DNA of 64,000 nt from Pseudomonas sp. PIC25 (GCF_002286785.1 NZ_MUJY01000179.1:16807-80806); one strand, 5' to 3'. Numbered from the stretch's first letter, positions 41,227 to 49,432 are shown. The notes: a model not told the origin generated them from the letters alone. Translations and numbers: made by a program.

Positions 41227-41703
41227 TCAGTCGTGGCCCTTGTCGATCAGGGTGAATACCAACGTATCGACCATTAAGGCGGAGGTGTATTTGAATATCA
41301 CCTTTGTATTGGGGTAAGTGCCAGGGTCAAGTCGATAGGCATCCCAACCGCCTGTCATGCCCATTGGCTGCGGCATCTTAACCGGCCCCTTGGAAGCCAT
41401 CGGTTCACCAAAAGTTGCGTGCACGCCGGTCTTGGCCATCACAGGTGAGAAAGGCTTGGGCAATTCACCCTTGTACTCAACTGTTGAAGGTGTTGTTTTG
41501 AACAAGGTGATAAACAGCGTCTCGAAGCGCCTTGTCTCCGCCCAAAAACTTAATTCAAGGCCCGGCTCGGGCTCAATGCATACCCTCTCCCGACCCTCAT
41601 ACAATTCTTGTAGGGGTTGACTCGGGACGACCCCATCAGCAACCAAGGCGTCGTAGCTCCGCCCAAGGTTCTTGATCCAGTGTTCAATGGTTGCGGCGTC
41701 CAT
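41227..41703 (-). CDS. Probable immunity protein (DUF6392-like) for the adjacent PAAR toxin
   Basis: A 158-residue acidic cytosolic protein. MDAATIEHWIKNLGRSYDAL and VPSQPLQELYEGRE, followed by LELSFWAETRRFETLFITL, resemble the DUF6392 family known beside pyocin-like toxins; this is from memory of the pattern, not a search. Its ATG overlaps the stop of the toxin gene as TGATG, so the two are co-translated, the typical arrangement of effector and immunity gene. It probably binds the C-terminal nuclease domain. Confidence 0.65.
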   Translation of the reverse strand: MDAATIEHWIKNLGRSYDALVADGVVPSQPLQELYEGRERVCIEPEPGLELSFWAETRRFETLFITLFKTTPSTVEYKGELPKPFSPVMAKTGVHATFGEPMASKGPVKMPQPMGMTGGWDAYRLDPGTYPNTKVIFKYTSALMVDTLVFTLIDKGHD

Positions 41704-43193
41704 CAGTACCACCCCTGTTCTTTGTTGAGCGTATGAAGTTGCTCGCGAGCCGCCTCGATGTCGGCTTCGGCGAAGCCTTCTTCCAGTAGTCCGCGCTTGA
41801 TCGCATCGAAGTTGCTGTCCACCGCTGCTTGCAGGTTGGCGGCATCCAGGGCCTGCTTCACCTTGGTATTTCGCCCGCCGTAGGTCTCACTGTACTTCTG
41901 GTGAACACGGGCTGGAATCGCAATACTTGGCGCCATCTTGAGATAGTCGTCTACTTGGCGCTGAGTCATCTCGGGATCAAGCTCCCATAGTCTTGCTTCC
42001 AGCACCCTCCGCGCGGGAATATGGTCAATATCCAAGCCGTCTCGCCGGCTGCGCGAGCTGAGATCGCTGTAAATCCCCACCTCCAGCGGATTGACCGCCG
42101 GTTTGGCAAACACCACGTACAGCGGCGGCACGCCCGACTCAATCGGCAAAACCAGGATGCAGTCCTGCCAGGTCATATCGTCCGAGGCGGGATAGATTTC
42201 GAGCTGACTATCGGTGCCCTCTGCGACCGGATGCACCAGGATATTTTCCAGCGCATCGGTCACCCCCGGATAGGTGGTCGGCGCTTGCACCACGGGGCCA
42301 TTATTCGGCGTCCAGATGATGGTAACGCCGTTGAGCTGCGCCTCCATTGCGTTACCGACCTGCCGCCATTGGCTGACCACCGGCACGCTGTCCATGCCGG
42401 AGGTCGCGCTGGTGTGAATGCCATACACCCGCATGATGCCTTCGGCATCCCTGCGGAACTGAAAGCGCACCCTGGTGGGGGCCACCATCATCCCGCGCAA
42501 TTGTTCCTCGGTCAGGGTGGAGTCGCCCATGCTGGTAGGCCACAGGGCCAGCAACAGGGTACTGGCCGCTGTACCAGCTGCGGCGGCAGCACCGCGTAGA
42601 CTCCAGGTGCCGAGCGCCTCCAGCGCGGCTTGCCCGGCTACCCGGCCAAGGGTTGCGCCGCCCTCCGTACTGACGATCGCCGTCGACCCCATCACCACGG
42701 CCTGGCCGAAGTTGGCCACGGGCTCGATTCGCGCGCCGGCCTCGGTCGACTCCGGAGGCACGGTGCAGGTCTTGGCAAATACGCATGCCTGCTCGGGTTC
42801 GCCGATAAATACCAGGCCGCCTTTCAAATGCGGCTGGTTCGGATCAGCACCGTACTCATAGCGCTGGCCCGCATAACTGACCCGATTGAAATCGATGGGT
42901 GGGATGGCCGCGTAACGCCCGGCTGCGGTGCTGGGTGCTCCGGTCTTCACCGTCGAGGACGACAACACCACCCCTCCATGCGAATGCATGCTGCCGTGCA
43001 CGGCGGCATGGCAGTCGTCGATGAAGAACCAGGACAGTCCGGAGATGATGGTGGCGCCACAAGCGGTCTTGCTGACGCCCACCAGCGCAGCGGGTTGATG
43101 GTCCACCAGGGTATCGGGTGATCCGCTGACGATGTGGTTAGGCCCGCACCGCGGGCAAGTAACCGGGTCGCCTACCTTGGCCAAATCAGCCAC
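41703..43193 (-). CDS. PAAR / S-type pyocin domain / HNH-like toxin (T6SS effector)
   Basis: A 496-residue three-part protein. Residues 1-95 are a PAAR domain with CPRC and the His-rich loop (GSMHSHGGVV) that caps a VgrG spike. Residues about 238-375 follow the S-type pyocin domain (VRFQFRRDAEGIMRVYGIHT, VTIIWTPNNGP, LVLPIESGVPPLYVVFAK). Residues about 376-496 look like an HNH-type nuclease: LDIDHIPARRV (Asp390-His391), then PARVHQKYSETYGGRN (His431). Delivery by a type VI system is inferred from PAAR; no vgrG is in the window. The DNase activity is inferred. Confidence 0.85.
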   Translation of the reverse strand: MADLAKVGDPVTCPRCGPNHIVSGSPDTLVDHQPAALVGVSKTACGATIISGLSWFFIDDCHAAVHGSMHSHGGVVLSSSTVKTGAPSTAAGRYAAIPPIDFNRVSYAGQRYEYGADPNQPHLKGGLVFIGEPEQACVFAKTCTVPPESTEAGARIEPVANFGQAVVMGSTAIVSTEGGATLGRVAGQAALEALGTWSLRGAAAAAGTAASTLLLALWPTSMGDSTLTEEQLRGMMVAPTRVRFQFRRDAEGIMRVYGIHTSATSGMDSVPVVSQWRQVGNAMEAQLNGVTIIWTPNNGPVVQAPTTYPGVTDALENILVHPVAEGTDSQLEIYPASDDMTWQDCILVLPIESGVPPLYVVFAKPAVNPLEVGIYSDLSSRSRRDGLDIDHIPARRVLEARLWELDPEMTQRQVDDYLKMAPSIAIPARVHQKYSETYGGRNTKVKQALDAANLQAAVDSNFDAIKRGLLEEGFAEADIEAAREQLHTLNKEQGWY

Positions 43194-43257
43194 ATGCTTC
43201 CCTCATAGCTGTGAATTGGAGGCCGGAACCTACCAAGCCAGCGGAGAGGGTGCACGG

Positions 43258-43356
43258 ATGTCGGTCACGAATCAAAAATGGCTTACGTTGGTTTTTGGTT
43301 CCATTGCTCCCCAAACCCCTAGGGACGCAGCGTGGGTATATTGCACTAGGGATTAA
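43258..43356 (+). CDS. Possible 32-codon ORF with a strong ribosome site
   Basis: An ATG with GGAGAGG nine bases upstream opens a 32-codon frame (MSVTNQKWLTLVFGSIAPQ...) that stops at TAA 43354-43356, just before the MBL-fold coding sequence in another frame. It may be a remnant of the original 5' end of a gene disrupted by insertion of the PAAR module, or chance. Confidence 0.3.
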   Translation: MSVTNQKWLTLVFGSIAPQTPRDAAWVYCTRD

Positions 43357-43399
43357 TGCCATCAAGGTTCGCCTCTGGGAAACTGCGACCGAGACGCCC

Positions 43400-43996
43400 A
43401 TGCCGGGCCTGACCACCCACGCCTACCTGCTGACGCGCGAGAGCGGCAACCTGCTGTTCTACAACACCAGCCTGCGCCAGGAGATCGAGCGAATGGCCAA
43501 GCTGGGCGGCGTCGCCTATCAGTTCCTCAGCCACCGCGACGAACTGGGCGACTCGCTGATGCAGATTCGCCAGCGCTTCGGTACCCGGCTTGGCGGCCAC
43601 CGCCGGGAACAGGAGGAATTCGCCCGCCACGCGCCGGTGGATATCCTCTTCGACGAGCGCCAGACGCTGCTCGGCAATATCGACGTGATCCCCACCCCGG
43701 GCCATAGCCCCGGCAGCACCTGCTTTCTGGTGCACAGCCCGACCGGCCAACGCTACCTGTTTACCGGCGACCCCCTCTACCGCAGCGCGGATGGCAGCTG
43801 GAAAGCCGGTTTTATCCCAGGCCATAACAGCCCCGAAGACCGCCAGACCATGGCCACCAGCATCGCCGGTCTGCGGATTCTGCAGCCCGATCTGGTAGTC
43901 GGGAGCGCGTTCTCAGGCGGCAGTGGCTATCAGGAAATGGCGCGCGGGGAATGGCAGGAGCATGTGGATAGTGCGTTGGAGCGGCTGATGGGCTAA
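43400..43996 (+). CDS. MBL-fold metallo-hydrolase, 5' end unclear
   Basis: From MPGLTTHAYLLTRESGNLLF, a metallo-beta-lactamase-fold protein with FLSHRDELGDSLMQI, TPGHSPGSTCFLVHSPTGQ and LFTGDPLYRSADGSW, i.e. the His and Asp metal ligands in order. The coding pattern extends upstream to at least 43361 (IKVRLWETATETP), but no good start codon lies there: the frame runs back to a GTG at 43211 without a convincing ribosome site. The 5' end may have been lost when the toxin module arrived. The listed ATG is the first in-frame one. Confidence 0.7.
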   Translation: MPGLTTHAYLLTRESGNLLFYNTSLRQEIERMAKLGGVAYQFLSHRDELGDSLMQIRQRFGTRLGGHRREQEEFARHAPVDILFDERQTLLGNIDVIPTPGHSPGSTCFLVHSPTGQRYLFTGDPLYRSADGSWKAGFIPGHNSPEDRQTMATSIAGLRILQPDLVVGSAFSGGSGYQEMARGEWQEHVDSALERLMG

Positions 43997-44377
43997 AGCT
44001 GACCTACCCTCACAGAGCCATTTTTTGCGCACAGACAACAAGGGGTTAGCTTGCGCTAACCCCTTGTTTTGTATGGTGGTCACACCTGAGCTTGGGCCTA
44101 GAACATCAGCATTATGAATCCGCTACGAACCGCCCCACTAAACCAGAAAGCCCCATAAAACGGGACTTTCAGCCCTCCCCCACGCAGGCTAGACCAGTCC
44201 TTTTCAGAAATCTCCACGAATGTAGTCCCCTTCCCCTATTTACGTGTACTCGCTACACACGCTAGCCTAGCGAAGGCAAATTGCCGCTACGGCTCATGGA
44301 AGGGCACTAAATTCCCTCTCCTGTCGCATTCCGCATCTTATTGCTCTGTGAATTATGGATTTTGGGGATTGGAAAGT
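43997..44377. other. Intergenic region at the left edge of the AT-rich island
   Basis: After the terminator at 44039-44070 the base composition falls towards that of the island (many A/T runs from about 44225). I see no tRNA remnant, integrase fragment or other ORF with a ribosome site. A promoter for the unknown gene at 44378 should lie in 44220-44370. Confidence 0.5.
44039..44070 (+). terminator. Terminator with 12-bp stem (copy of the repeat beside tRNA-Met)
   Basis: CAAGGGGTTAGC, TTGC, GCTAACCCCTTG, TTTT: a strong terminator after the MBL-fold gene. AAGGGGTTAGC...GCTAACCCCTT recurs exactly, apart from the four-base loop, at 49643-49668 behind tRNA-Met. Confidence 0.88.
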
Positions 44378-45280
44378 ATGTCTGAAGTTCTAATGCCGCC
44401 ACAGCTAATCATAAAGTTCGATGGATATATGTCCGAAGGTAATAGAATATCTCTTCGGACACTTGCACACACTCTTCCGTTTTTACAGCGAGCTGTTGAC
44501 AAGATCGTTATATATGAAAGACAAGGAATAGTTGGAAAAGGCGCTACACTTCATCAAGCAAACTATCAATATGCAGACCTATACCTTGAACAGCTAGAGA
44601 CTGGGTCAGTAATTCTGCCTCTTGTTGGCAACTTTATTTCAGGTGTTGCGGCAAAATTCAATTCATTCATGGATGACCCTTACCATGAAACTGAGAACCT
44701 ACTTGCCGGAAAATTTTCTGGCTTTGATGCTAGAGTTGACATGACGCGCAGCCTTATTAGCTCTGGCGCTTTAGTCCCAATATCTCATGACGAGTTAATT
44801 TCCAAACAGGACTTTGTAGATCGCGACTATGCTCAAGCCGCTTTCTTGAACGATATAAACAACATGCTCTCTCCTCTCCGTTCAAGCCTCTGTGCGGGAG
44901 ATTCAATAACAATCACCAACGCCGACCCTAGTCATTCTGCAAAGTACTATTTTGATCAAAACCGTAGCAAGGCGTTTGCCAAGGTAGTGCGAGAGCAACG
45001 ACTTGCTCATCCAGTTAAGTACCTAGGCCGGCTTGATGGACTTGTAAACAGAGGCGGAACTGGATTTCCTTATGTCGGGAAGTTCATGTGCAAAACAACA
45101 AAGAAAGAGAGAAAATTACTTGTAGCTAGTGAGGCAGATGCCTTCGAGCTAAACAAGCACAATCTTGGAAGTTCTGAAATCCTAATTGTAGCATGCCCTT
45201 TAGCTGTATATGGTGCCTTTGACCCGTTGGCGGGAGACTTAGTTTTTATTGGGTTCCATAATGATCGACAAACTACTTGA
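44378..45280 (+). CDS. Unknown AT-rich island protein A
   Basis: A 300-residue cytosolic protein that I do not recognise. It begins MSEVLMPPQLIIKFDGYMSE with a helical stretch (RTLAHTLPFLQRAVDKIV). There is a glycine-containing hydrophobic patch (GSVILPLVGNFISGVAAKF) and a C-terminal half that looks beta-rich (KYLGRLDGLVNRGGTGFPYVGKF; EILIVACPLAVYGAF). Its base composition is far lower in GC than that of its neighbours. GGAAAG precedes the ATG. The next gene starts 20 bp before its stop, so the two belong together. No function is assigned. Confidence 0.75.
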   Translation: MSEVLMPPQLIIKFDGYMSEGNRISLRTLAHTLPFLQRAVDKIVIYERQGIVGKGATLHQANYQYADLYLEQLETGSVILPLVGNFISGVAAKFNSFMDDPYHETENLLAGKFSGFDARVDMTRSLISSGALVPISHDELISKQDFVDRDYAQAAFLNDINNMLSPLRSSLCAGDSITITNADPSHSAKYYFDQNRSKAFAKVVREQRLAHPVKYLGRLDGLVNRGGTGFPYVGKFMCKTTKKERKLLVASEADAFELNKHNLGSSEILIVACPLAVYGAFDPLAGDLVFIGFHNDRQTT

Positions 45281-45890
45281 CGAGGCAATAAAGCCATTTG
45301 AAGCACTCCTGACAAAGCAACGCTGCATTATGTTTTTGCTTTTGTCCCTTATGTTATCCCCCACTATTTACGAGCTGTTTTATTTAATTACCGCAAACCC
45401 ATCCATCTCCGAGACAACAATGAAATTCGGGGAGACATTATCAGCTATCACGCTGGGCTCATTTACCCTAGCCATATCTTGGTGCTTTTATTTTTCCCCT
45501 AGAATAATTTACCTCTTATTTTCATACCTAAACAAAACCGAATTAATAAAGCAACGCAGAGCCATAAACACATTAAGAGCAATCGAAGAAAAGGAAAATG
45601 ATTTCTTTCTTGAAAACTACTACATTATCAAAGAAATTTGGCGAACAGAAAAAGAGACCACAGAGTCCGCTATAAGATACAGACTCGAGTACCTAGAAAT
45701 AATATTCAGCCTTTCATTTTTGACGCTACTCTTGCCTATAAGAAGCGGCGACTTTAACTACCTATCTCTAGCCACAATTGTTCTTTGCTCACTTTATATC
45801 CAAGACGCCTCCACGAAGAATGTCGCCTCCTATCTTTCAAACATAGCACCTTACAAGCTTGCCACGGCAAGGATAAAAGCAATAACTTGA
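45261..45890 (+). CDS. Unknown AT-rich island membrane protein B
   Basis: A 209-residue protein with four likely membrane spans: CIMFLLLSLMLSPTIYELFY, LGSFTLAISWCFYFSPRIIY, IIFSLSFLTLLLPI and YLSLATIVLCSLYI. A charged helical middle (KQRRAINTLRAIEEKENDFF) would face one side. Its ATG lies inside gene A (20-bp overlap), so translation is coupled. Very AT-rich, not recognised. A pair made of a soluble and a membrane protein recalls two-gene defence or toxin modules, but there is no motif to prove it. Confidence 0.7.
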   Translation: MIDKLLDEAIKPFEALLTKQRCIMFLLLSLMLSPTIYELFYLITANPSISETTMKFGETLSAITLGSFTLAISWCFYFSPRIIYLLFSYLNKTELIKQRRAINTLRAIEEKENDFFLENYYIIKEIWRTEKETTESAIRYRLEYLEIIFSLSFLTLLLPIRSGDFNYLSLATIVLCSLYIQDASTKNVASYLSNIAPYKLATARIKAIT

Positions 45891-45959
45891 ACCCTGCCTT
45901 TTCATCTGTAGGTTATCTCCAGCCTATTTTAGGCAGAGACATTCATCTTGAATGCCCCC

Positions 45960-47300
45960 CTAATCACCGCCTCCTTGTTCACTTTTAGGAGCTGTACTTT
46001 GCTCTTCCCGATGCTTTCTTGGCCGTTGATCTGCAGCAGCTAGTTTCTCAAGGGCGCTATTCGCTAGTTTCCCTACGTTTGACACAAATCCAGGAACTGT
46101 TTTAACTGCTTCTTTAATAGCCTCAGACGAAAGCAATTCATGCCACGGACTCCCATGGCTTTTCGGATCAACCAGTCTCAAAGGCAGTTCATCCAGTCGA
46201 TTCAAAGCAGAACTTAGAAGGCTAAGCTCCAAATCCTTATCTAGACGTGCAGCTTCCCGACGATAGCCTTCATATGCTCTAGAGATAGACGCCTTGAACG
46301 CATAGTCTTCTGACAGCTTAAACCTATCACCTATTTGTTTTGTTGATATCCAAGCAAACCATATTGGCGCACCAACCGAAAGCACAGCCAACACCAGATT
46401 AATAATAATCACTTCGGTAGAATTACTATTACCATTAATTGTCTCTGACAGCTTCGCTATCTGCTGCGAACCAAAAACCCCACCTACGATCAGTGCAACT
46501 GCCAAACCTGCAACCCATGATTTTATTGACTTATTCAGAAGAACTGATCGCTCCTGAAAGGCTGCCGCCAATCCTTGACTTGTGGCGGATGCATATGCTG
46601 TCTCGCACCGTTCCAATACAGCTGCAGCGTCCTCGCTACAAGCTTTCATTACATCAGCTATTTTTTCGGCGTCACTTTTCGACTTCTCTACAAGCCTTTT
46701 GTTTGCCTCCACCTCTATTAAGGCCTCATTTATTTTGGCTCTGGCCTCCTCAAGAGATTCAAGGTCAGTTGGTAGCTTATCCGCAGCCTCTCCCGCGCTT
46801 TCTATTCGCCCCACTAGACTTTCAATATTTTCTGATCTAGGTGCAAGAGCCTTCAGTCTAGACTCCATAGCCCTGACTTGGACTGTCACCCTTTGCAGGT
46901 CTCTAGACAGCGTCTCCCTGCTTCCTAAAATATCTCCCTGACACCGTCTCAACTCCTCGTTTACCGTAAACTCAACATCTTCAATACTTGTAATTAACGA
47001 CTGGGCCGTTGAGCTAGAGCCATGAAAAAGATATGGGATAGATCTCTCAAGAAGATACTTCGTTCTATCTACAAGTATCCCCAATAGAGAATCATCCTCC
47101 TTTTGACTCATCAAAACATCTTCGTTAGCCTTTAATTTATCAATTAGAAGCTCAATCCTCCAGGCAATATCAAACCTAGTTAGCGCCGGGCCTGTCACGC
47201 CCACCTCCTCGCTAATCAAAGTTTCCGGCAATGATTTTTCATGAAGCTTATCCTTAAGCTCCGAGAGATTACCTCTCAAATCCTCTATTATTTTTTTCAT
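45960..47300 (-). CDS. Unknown coiled-coil membrane protein
   Basis: A 446-residue protein. Residues about 120-245 are a long heptad-rich coiled coil (ESLVGRIESAGEAADKLP, EALIEVEANKRLVEKSKSD). Two membrane helices (SWVAGLAVALIVGGVFG; VIIINLVLAVLSVGAPIWFAW) span about 260-325. A C-terminal helical domain and a basic/polar tail (RPRKHREEQSTAPKSEQGGG) follow. AT-rich like its neighbours, and convergent with gene B. The ribosome site is poor (AAAGA). Not recognised; topology suggests both ends in the cytoplasm. Confidence 0.72.
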   Translation of the reverse strand: MKKIIEDLRGNLSELKDKLHEKSLPETLISEEVGVTGPALTRFDIAWRIELLIDKLKANEDVLMSQKEDDSLLGILVDRTKYLLERSIPYLFHGSSSTAQSLITSIEDVEFTVNEELRRCQGDILGSRETLSRDLQRVTVQVRAMESRLKALAPRSENIESLVGRIESAGEAADKLPTDLESLEEARAKINEALIEVEANKRLVEKSKSDAEKIADVMKACSEDAAAVLERCETAYASATSQGLAAAFQERSVLLNKSIKSWVAGLAVALIVGGVFGSQQIAKLSETINGNSNSTEVIIINLVLAVLSVGAPIWFAWISTKQIGDRFKLSEDYAFKASISRAYEGYRREAARLDKDLELSLLSSALNRLDELPLRLVDPKSHGSPWHELLSSEAIKEAVKTVPGFVSNVGKLANSALEKLAAADQRPRKHREEQSTAPKSEQGGGD

Positions 47301-47339
47301 TCTTTATCAGCCATTAAATTATCTGTTACTGGCAGATCA

Positions 47340-47669
47340 CTACCAATTTTTATTACGTAGCCCTTCCATACACTCCTTCACGTCATCATCAATAACGTAC
47401 CCAGGCTTGATGCATTCCTTCATGGTGCGGCGAACCCCGCGATTGGCTTCGCGTTCTCGTTGGTCTTGGGCTTTGAGGTTGGCTCGGGCGGCTTCGCCCA
47501 TGGGGCTTTTGGATCCGGCGAACAGTTCGTTCACCAGTTTCTGCATGCCTTTGCCGTAGGCTTCGGCAGCAGGCCTTAGGGCATCACCTACTTGGGTGGC
47601 AACAGGCTTGGATTCTTCTGCGAGGGCGGAGCTTGTGGCTAGGGCCAGTGCCAACAGCATCCTTTTCAT
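47340..47669 (-). CDS. Small exported hypothetical protein
   Basis: A 109-residue protein with a Sec signal (MKRMLLALALATSSALA, cleavage near residue 17) and a charged mature part with two Cys near the C-terminus (KECIKPGYV, KECMEGLRN). GGAGAAGACCA precedes the ATG. Similar short exported proteins occur in integrated elements of pseudomonads. It lies 40 bp after the coiled-coil gene start and is transcribed in the same direction. Confidence 0.7.
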   Translation of the reverse strand: MKRMLLALALATSSALAEESKPVATQVGDALRPAAEAYGKGMQKLVNELFAGSKSPMGEAARANLKAQDQREREANRGVRRTMKECIKPGYVIDDDVKECMEGLRNKNW

Positions 47670-47724
47670 TGGTCTTCTCCATTCCTTCGGGCGTACCAGC
47701 GCCTAGCTACTTCTTGGGTGATCG

Positions 47725-48051
47725 CTATCCCGCGTTTGGATTGGCCACGTTTACGTTGGCCTCTTGGCTGTCAGGACTGATCTCGCCATTGGCGGGATCG
47801 ACCCGGCCCGTTCTCAACCACAGAGAATATTCAGGGTAGCGCTCTGCCATCAAGTCCAGCTCGCTTGTTCTCAGATGCGCTCTCTTGTCATATCGGATCG
47901 TCTTGCAACGCTCTTCCTTGATACCAGTAGCTTCACTGACCTCGCGGTGGCCGATCTTAGACAAAAAAAGCCGGACTCTATCGTGGGTTGATTCCATAAA
48001 GGTCTTAACAATAGCCTGTTGAAATATTCCACAATCAACAGAGAGTGGCAT
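47725..48051 (-). CDS. Putative HTH-type regulatory protein
   Basis: A 108-residue protein from ATG 48051. Its centre (RVRLFLSKIGHREVSEATGI, then RCKTIRYDKRAHLRTSELDL) has the helix-turn-helix spacing of phage-type regulators, followed by YPEYSLWLRTGRVDPANGEI, a tail common in mobile-element regulators. GGTGG precedes the chosen start. ATTCCA occurs three times in its own 5' region (47991, 48026, 48053), which could be an autoregulatory operator. Alternative starts lie at 48087 and 47997. Confidence 0.65.
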   Translation of the reverse strand: MPLSVDCGIFQQAIVKTFMESTHDRVRLFLSKIGHREVSEATGIKEERCKTIRYDKRAHLRTSELDLMAERYPEYSLWLRTGRVDPANGEISPDSQEANVNVANPNAG

Positions 48052-48239
48052 TATTCCACCCGAACGCCTGACATGCCCCACAGCCATTCAGGTGCTTCCC
48101 GATTATAGGGACTTTGTTACGGAACGGTCTGATGTGCCGCGCTTCCGAGCGCAGTTCTGCACGAAATCCCTGCTGGCTCAGCACTTGGCATGGCAGCCAT
48201 CAGCGAAGACGCGCGCCTGCCTGACCCACGGAGGCCTTT

Positions 48240-48755
48240 ATGGAAGAAAGCTATGTCCCCCTGCCGCTGATGCGGCATAACCGCCCGCTGCGCGGCGTGA
48301 TGATCGACCGGCAGCCTTGGGTGTGCGCCAAGGAGTTCGGCCTGTTGATGGGGCATCGGCACCCGGAGCGGATTTGTCGGCTGATGGATGACGATCAGGT
48401 TCGTACGGTGACCTTCTGTACCCACCAAGGCGACTCGGAGCCTGTTCAGCTATTGAGCGAGTCCGCGCTTTATCGTGCGCTCTGCCGTTTCAGCCATCCT
48501 GAGAATCGCAGCCTGCGCCGTTGGCTGTCTCATGAGGCTTTGCCCGCCCTGCGCGATGCCTGGGAGAGCCGGGCGCAGGAACCCAGGCGCACGCTGATGG
48601 CGTGGGATCGGCAGCGCATCAGCCTGCTGGAATGGCAGGGCGACCTATGGATTGCCCTGCGGGACATGCCCCGCTTCGCCCCCCCCGCCGCAACCCGGCG
48701 AGCGCTCCCTGCGGATGTTGCTGAATCGCTGGTGGCGCGAAGGGCCAGTGCGTGA
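48240..48755 (+). CDS. BRO-N domain antirepressor-like protein
   Basis: A 171-residue protein with the BRO N-terminal domain: LRGVMIDRQPWVCAKEFGLL, HPERICRLMDDDQV, SESALYRALCRFSHPE and WLSHEALPALRDA. The domain is typical of phage antirepressors that bind DNA and disturb lysogenic repression. It stands alone, divergent from the HTH gene, with no structural phage gene near, so it is a remnant or part of a small mobile unit. GGAGG precedes the ATG. Confidence 0.85.
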   Translation: MEESYVPLPLMRHNRPLRGVMIDRQPWVCAKEFGLLMGHRHPERICRLMDDDQVRTVTFCTHQGDSEPVQLLSESALYRALCRFSHPENRSLRRWLSHEALPALRDAWESRAQEPRRTLMAWDRQRISLLEWQGDLWIALRDMPRFAPPAATRRALPADVAESLVARRASA

Positions 48756-48815
48756 TGGTGAAGCCAAAAAGCCCTGGCGGCGTCTGAGGATCATGGCGTA
48801 TGATCACAATAACGC

Positions 48816-48834
48816 TTAACGTTAAGGATTAACG
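48816..48834. promoter_or_regulatory. HigA operator (TTAACGTTAA)
   Basis: A perfect 10-bp palindrome TTAACGTTAA at 48816-48825 lies 11 bp before higB, followed by another half (TTAACG) at 48829. The same palindrome is the known P. aeruginosa HigA binding sequence. TATGAT at 48800 could be the -10. The antitoxin should repress its own operon here. Confidence 0.85.
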
Positions 48835-48835
48835 T

Positions 48836-49114
48836 ATGATCCTGAGTTTCAGATGTGCAGAAACCCAGGCTCTGTTTGAGTCAGGAAGCTCCAGGCGCTG
48901 GGCCAACGTTCTCAATGTGGCTACGCGGAAGCTGACGATGCTGAATGCGGCTGTTGAGCTACGAGACCTCCGCTCTCCACCGGGCAACCGACTGGAGCAG
49001 TTGCAGGGAGATCGAGCAGATCAACACAGCATCAGAATCAACGATCAATGGCGAATCTGTTTTGTGTGGACTGCCACTGGCCCTACACAAGTCGAGATCG
49101 TCGATTACCACTGA
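48836..49114 (+). CDS. higB: HigB-type toxin (RelE superfamily)
   Basis: A 92-residue RelE/HigB-type mRNA interferase. The family tail is clear: LRSPPGNRLEQLQGDRADQHSI and RINDQWRICFVWT...VEIVDYH, with the catalytic basic residues and the terminal His. It cleaves mRNA at the ribosome. Toxin before antitoxin is the HigBA order. In PAO1 the same pair is found here beside tRNA-Met (PA4674 locus). Confidence 0.94.
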   Translation: MILSFRCAETQALFESGSSRRWANVLNVATRKLTMLNAAVELRDLRSPPGNRLEQLQGDRADQHSIRINDQWRICFVWTATGPTQVEIVDYH

Positions 49115-49126
49115 GGAGGTGGCAAC

Positions 49127-49432
49127 ATGGCAATCAACGGCATGCGTCCGGTTCATCCCGGTGAAGTACTGCGCGAAGAATTCCTGCAGCCACTGGCGAT
49201 GACACCGGCGGCGCTCGCTCGCGCGCTTCATGTGTCGGCGCCGACCATCAATGACATCGTGCGGGAGCGTCGCGGCATCACTGCCGATACGGCTATCCGA
49301 CTTGGCCGCTTTTTTGATACGTCCGCTCAGTTCTGGATGAATTTGCAGACCGAATACGCACTGGCGACTGTCTATGCTGAGTCTGGCGAAGAAATCGAGC
49401 AGGAAGTAGCCCCGCTCAAGGCGGTGGGCTGA
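49127..49432 (+). CDS. higA: HigA-type antitoxin (XRE family)
   Basis: A 101-residue antitoxin: RPVHPGEVLREEFLQPLAMT, then an HTH (ALARALHVSAPTINDIVRER) and FFDTSAQFWMNLQTEYAL, the standard HigA/VapI layout. It lies 12 bp after higB, neutralises it and represses the operon through the palindrome upstream. The stop is followed by about 120 bp before the tRNA-Met gene. Confidence 0.95.
   Translation: MAINGMRPVHPGEVLREEFLQPLAMTPAALARALHVSAPTINDIVRERRGITADTAIRLGRFFDTSAQFWMNLQTEYALATVYAESGEEIEQEVAPLKAVG

Noticed and set aside
47980..48060. CRISPR-like repeats around ATTCCA
   Set aside because: The repeat is six bases with uneven spacing (35 and 27 bp); operator half-sites are a better reading.
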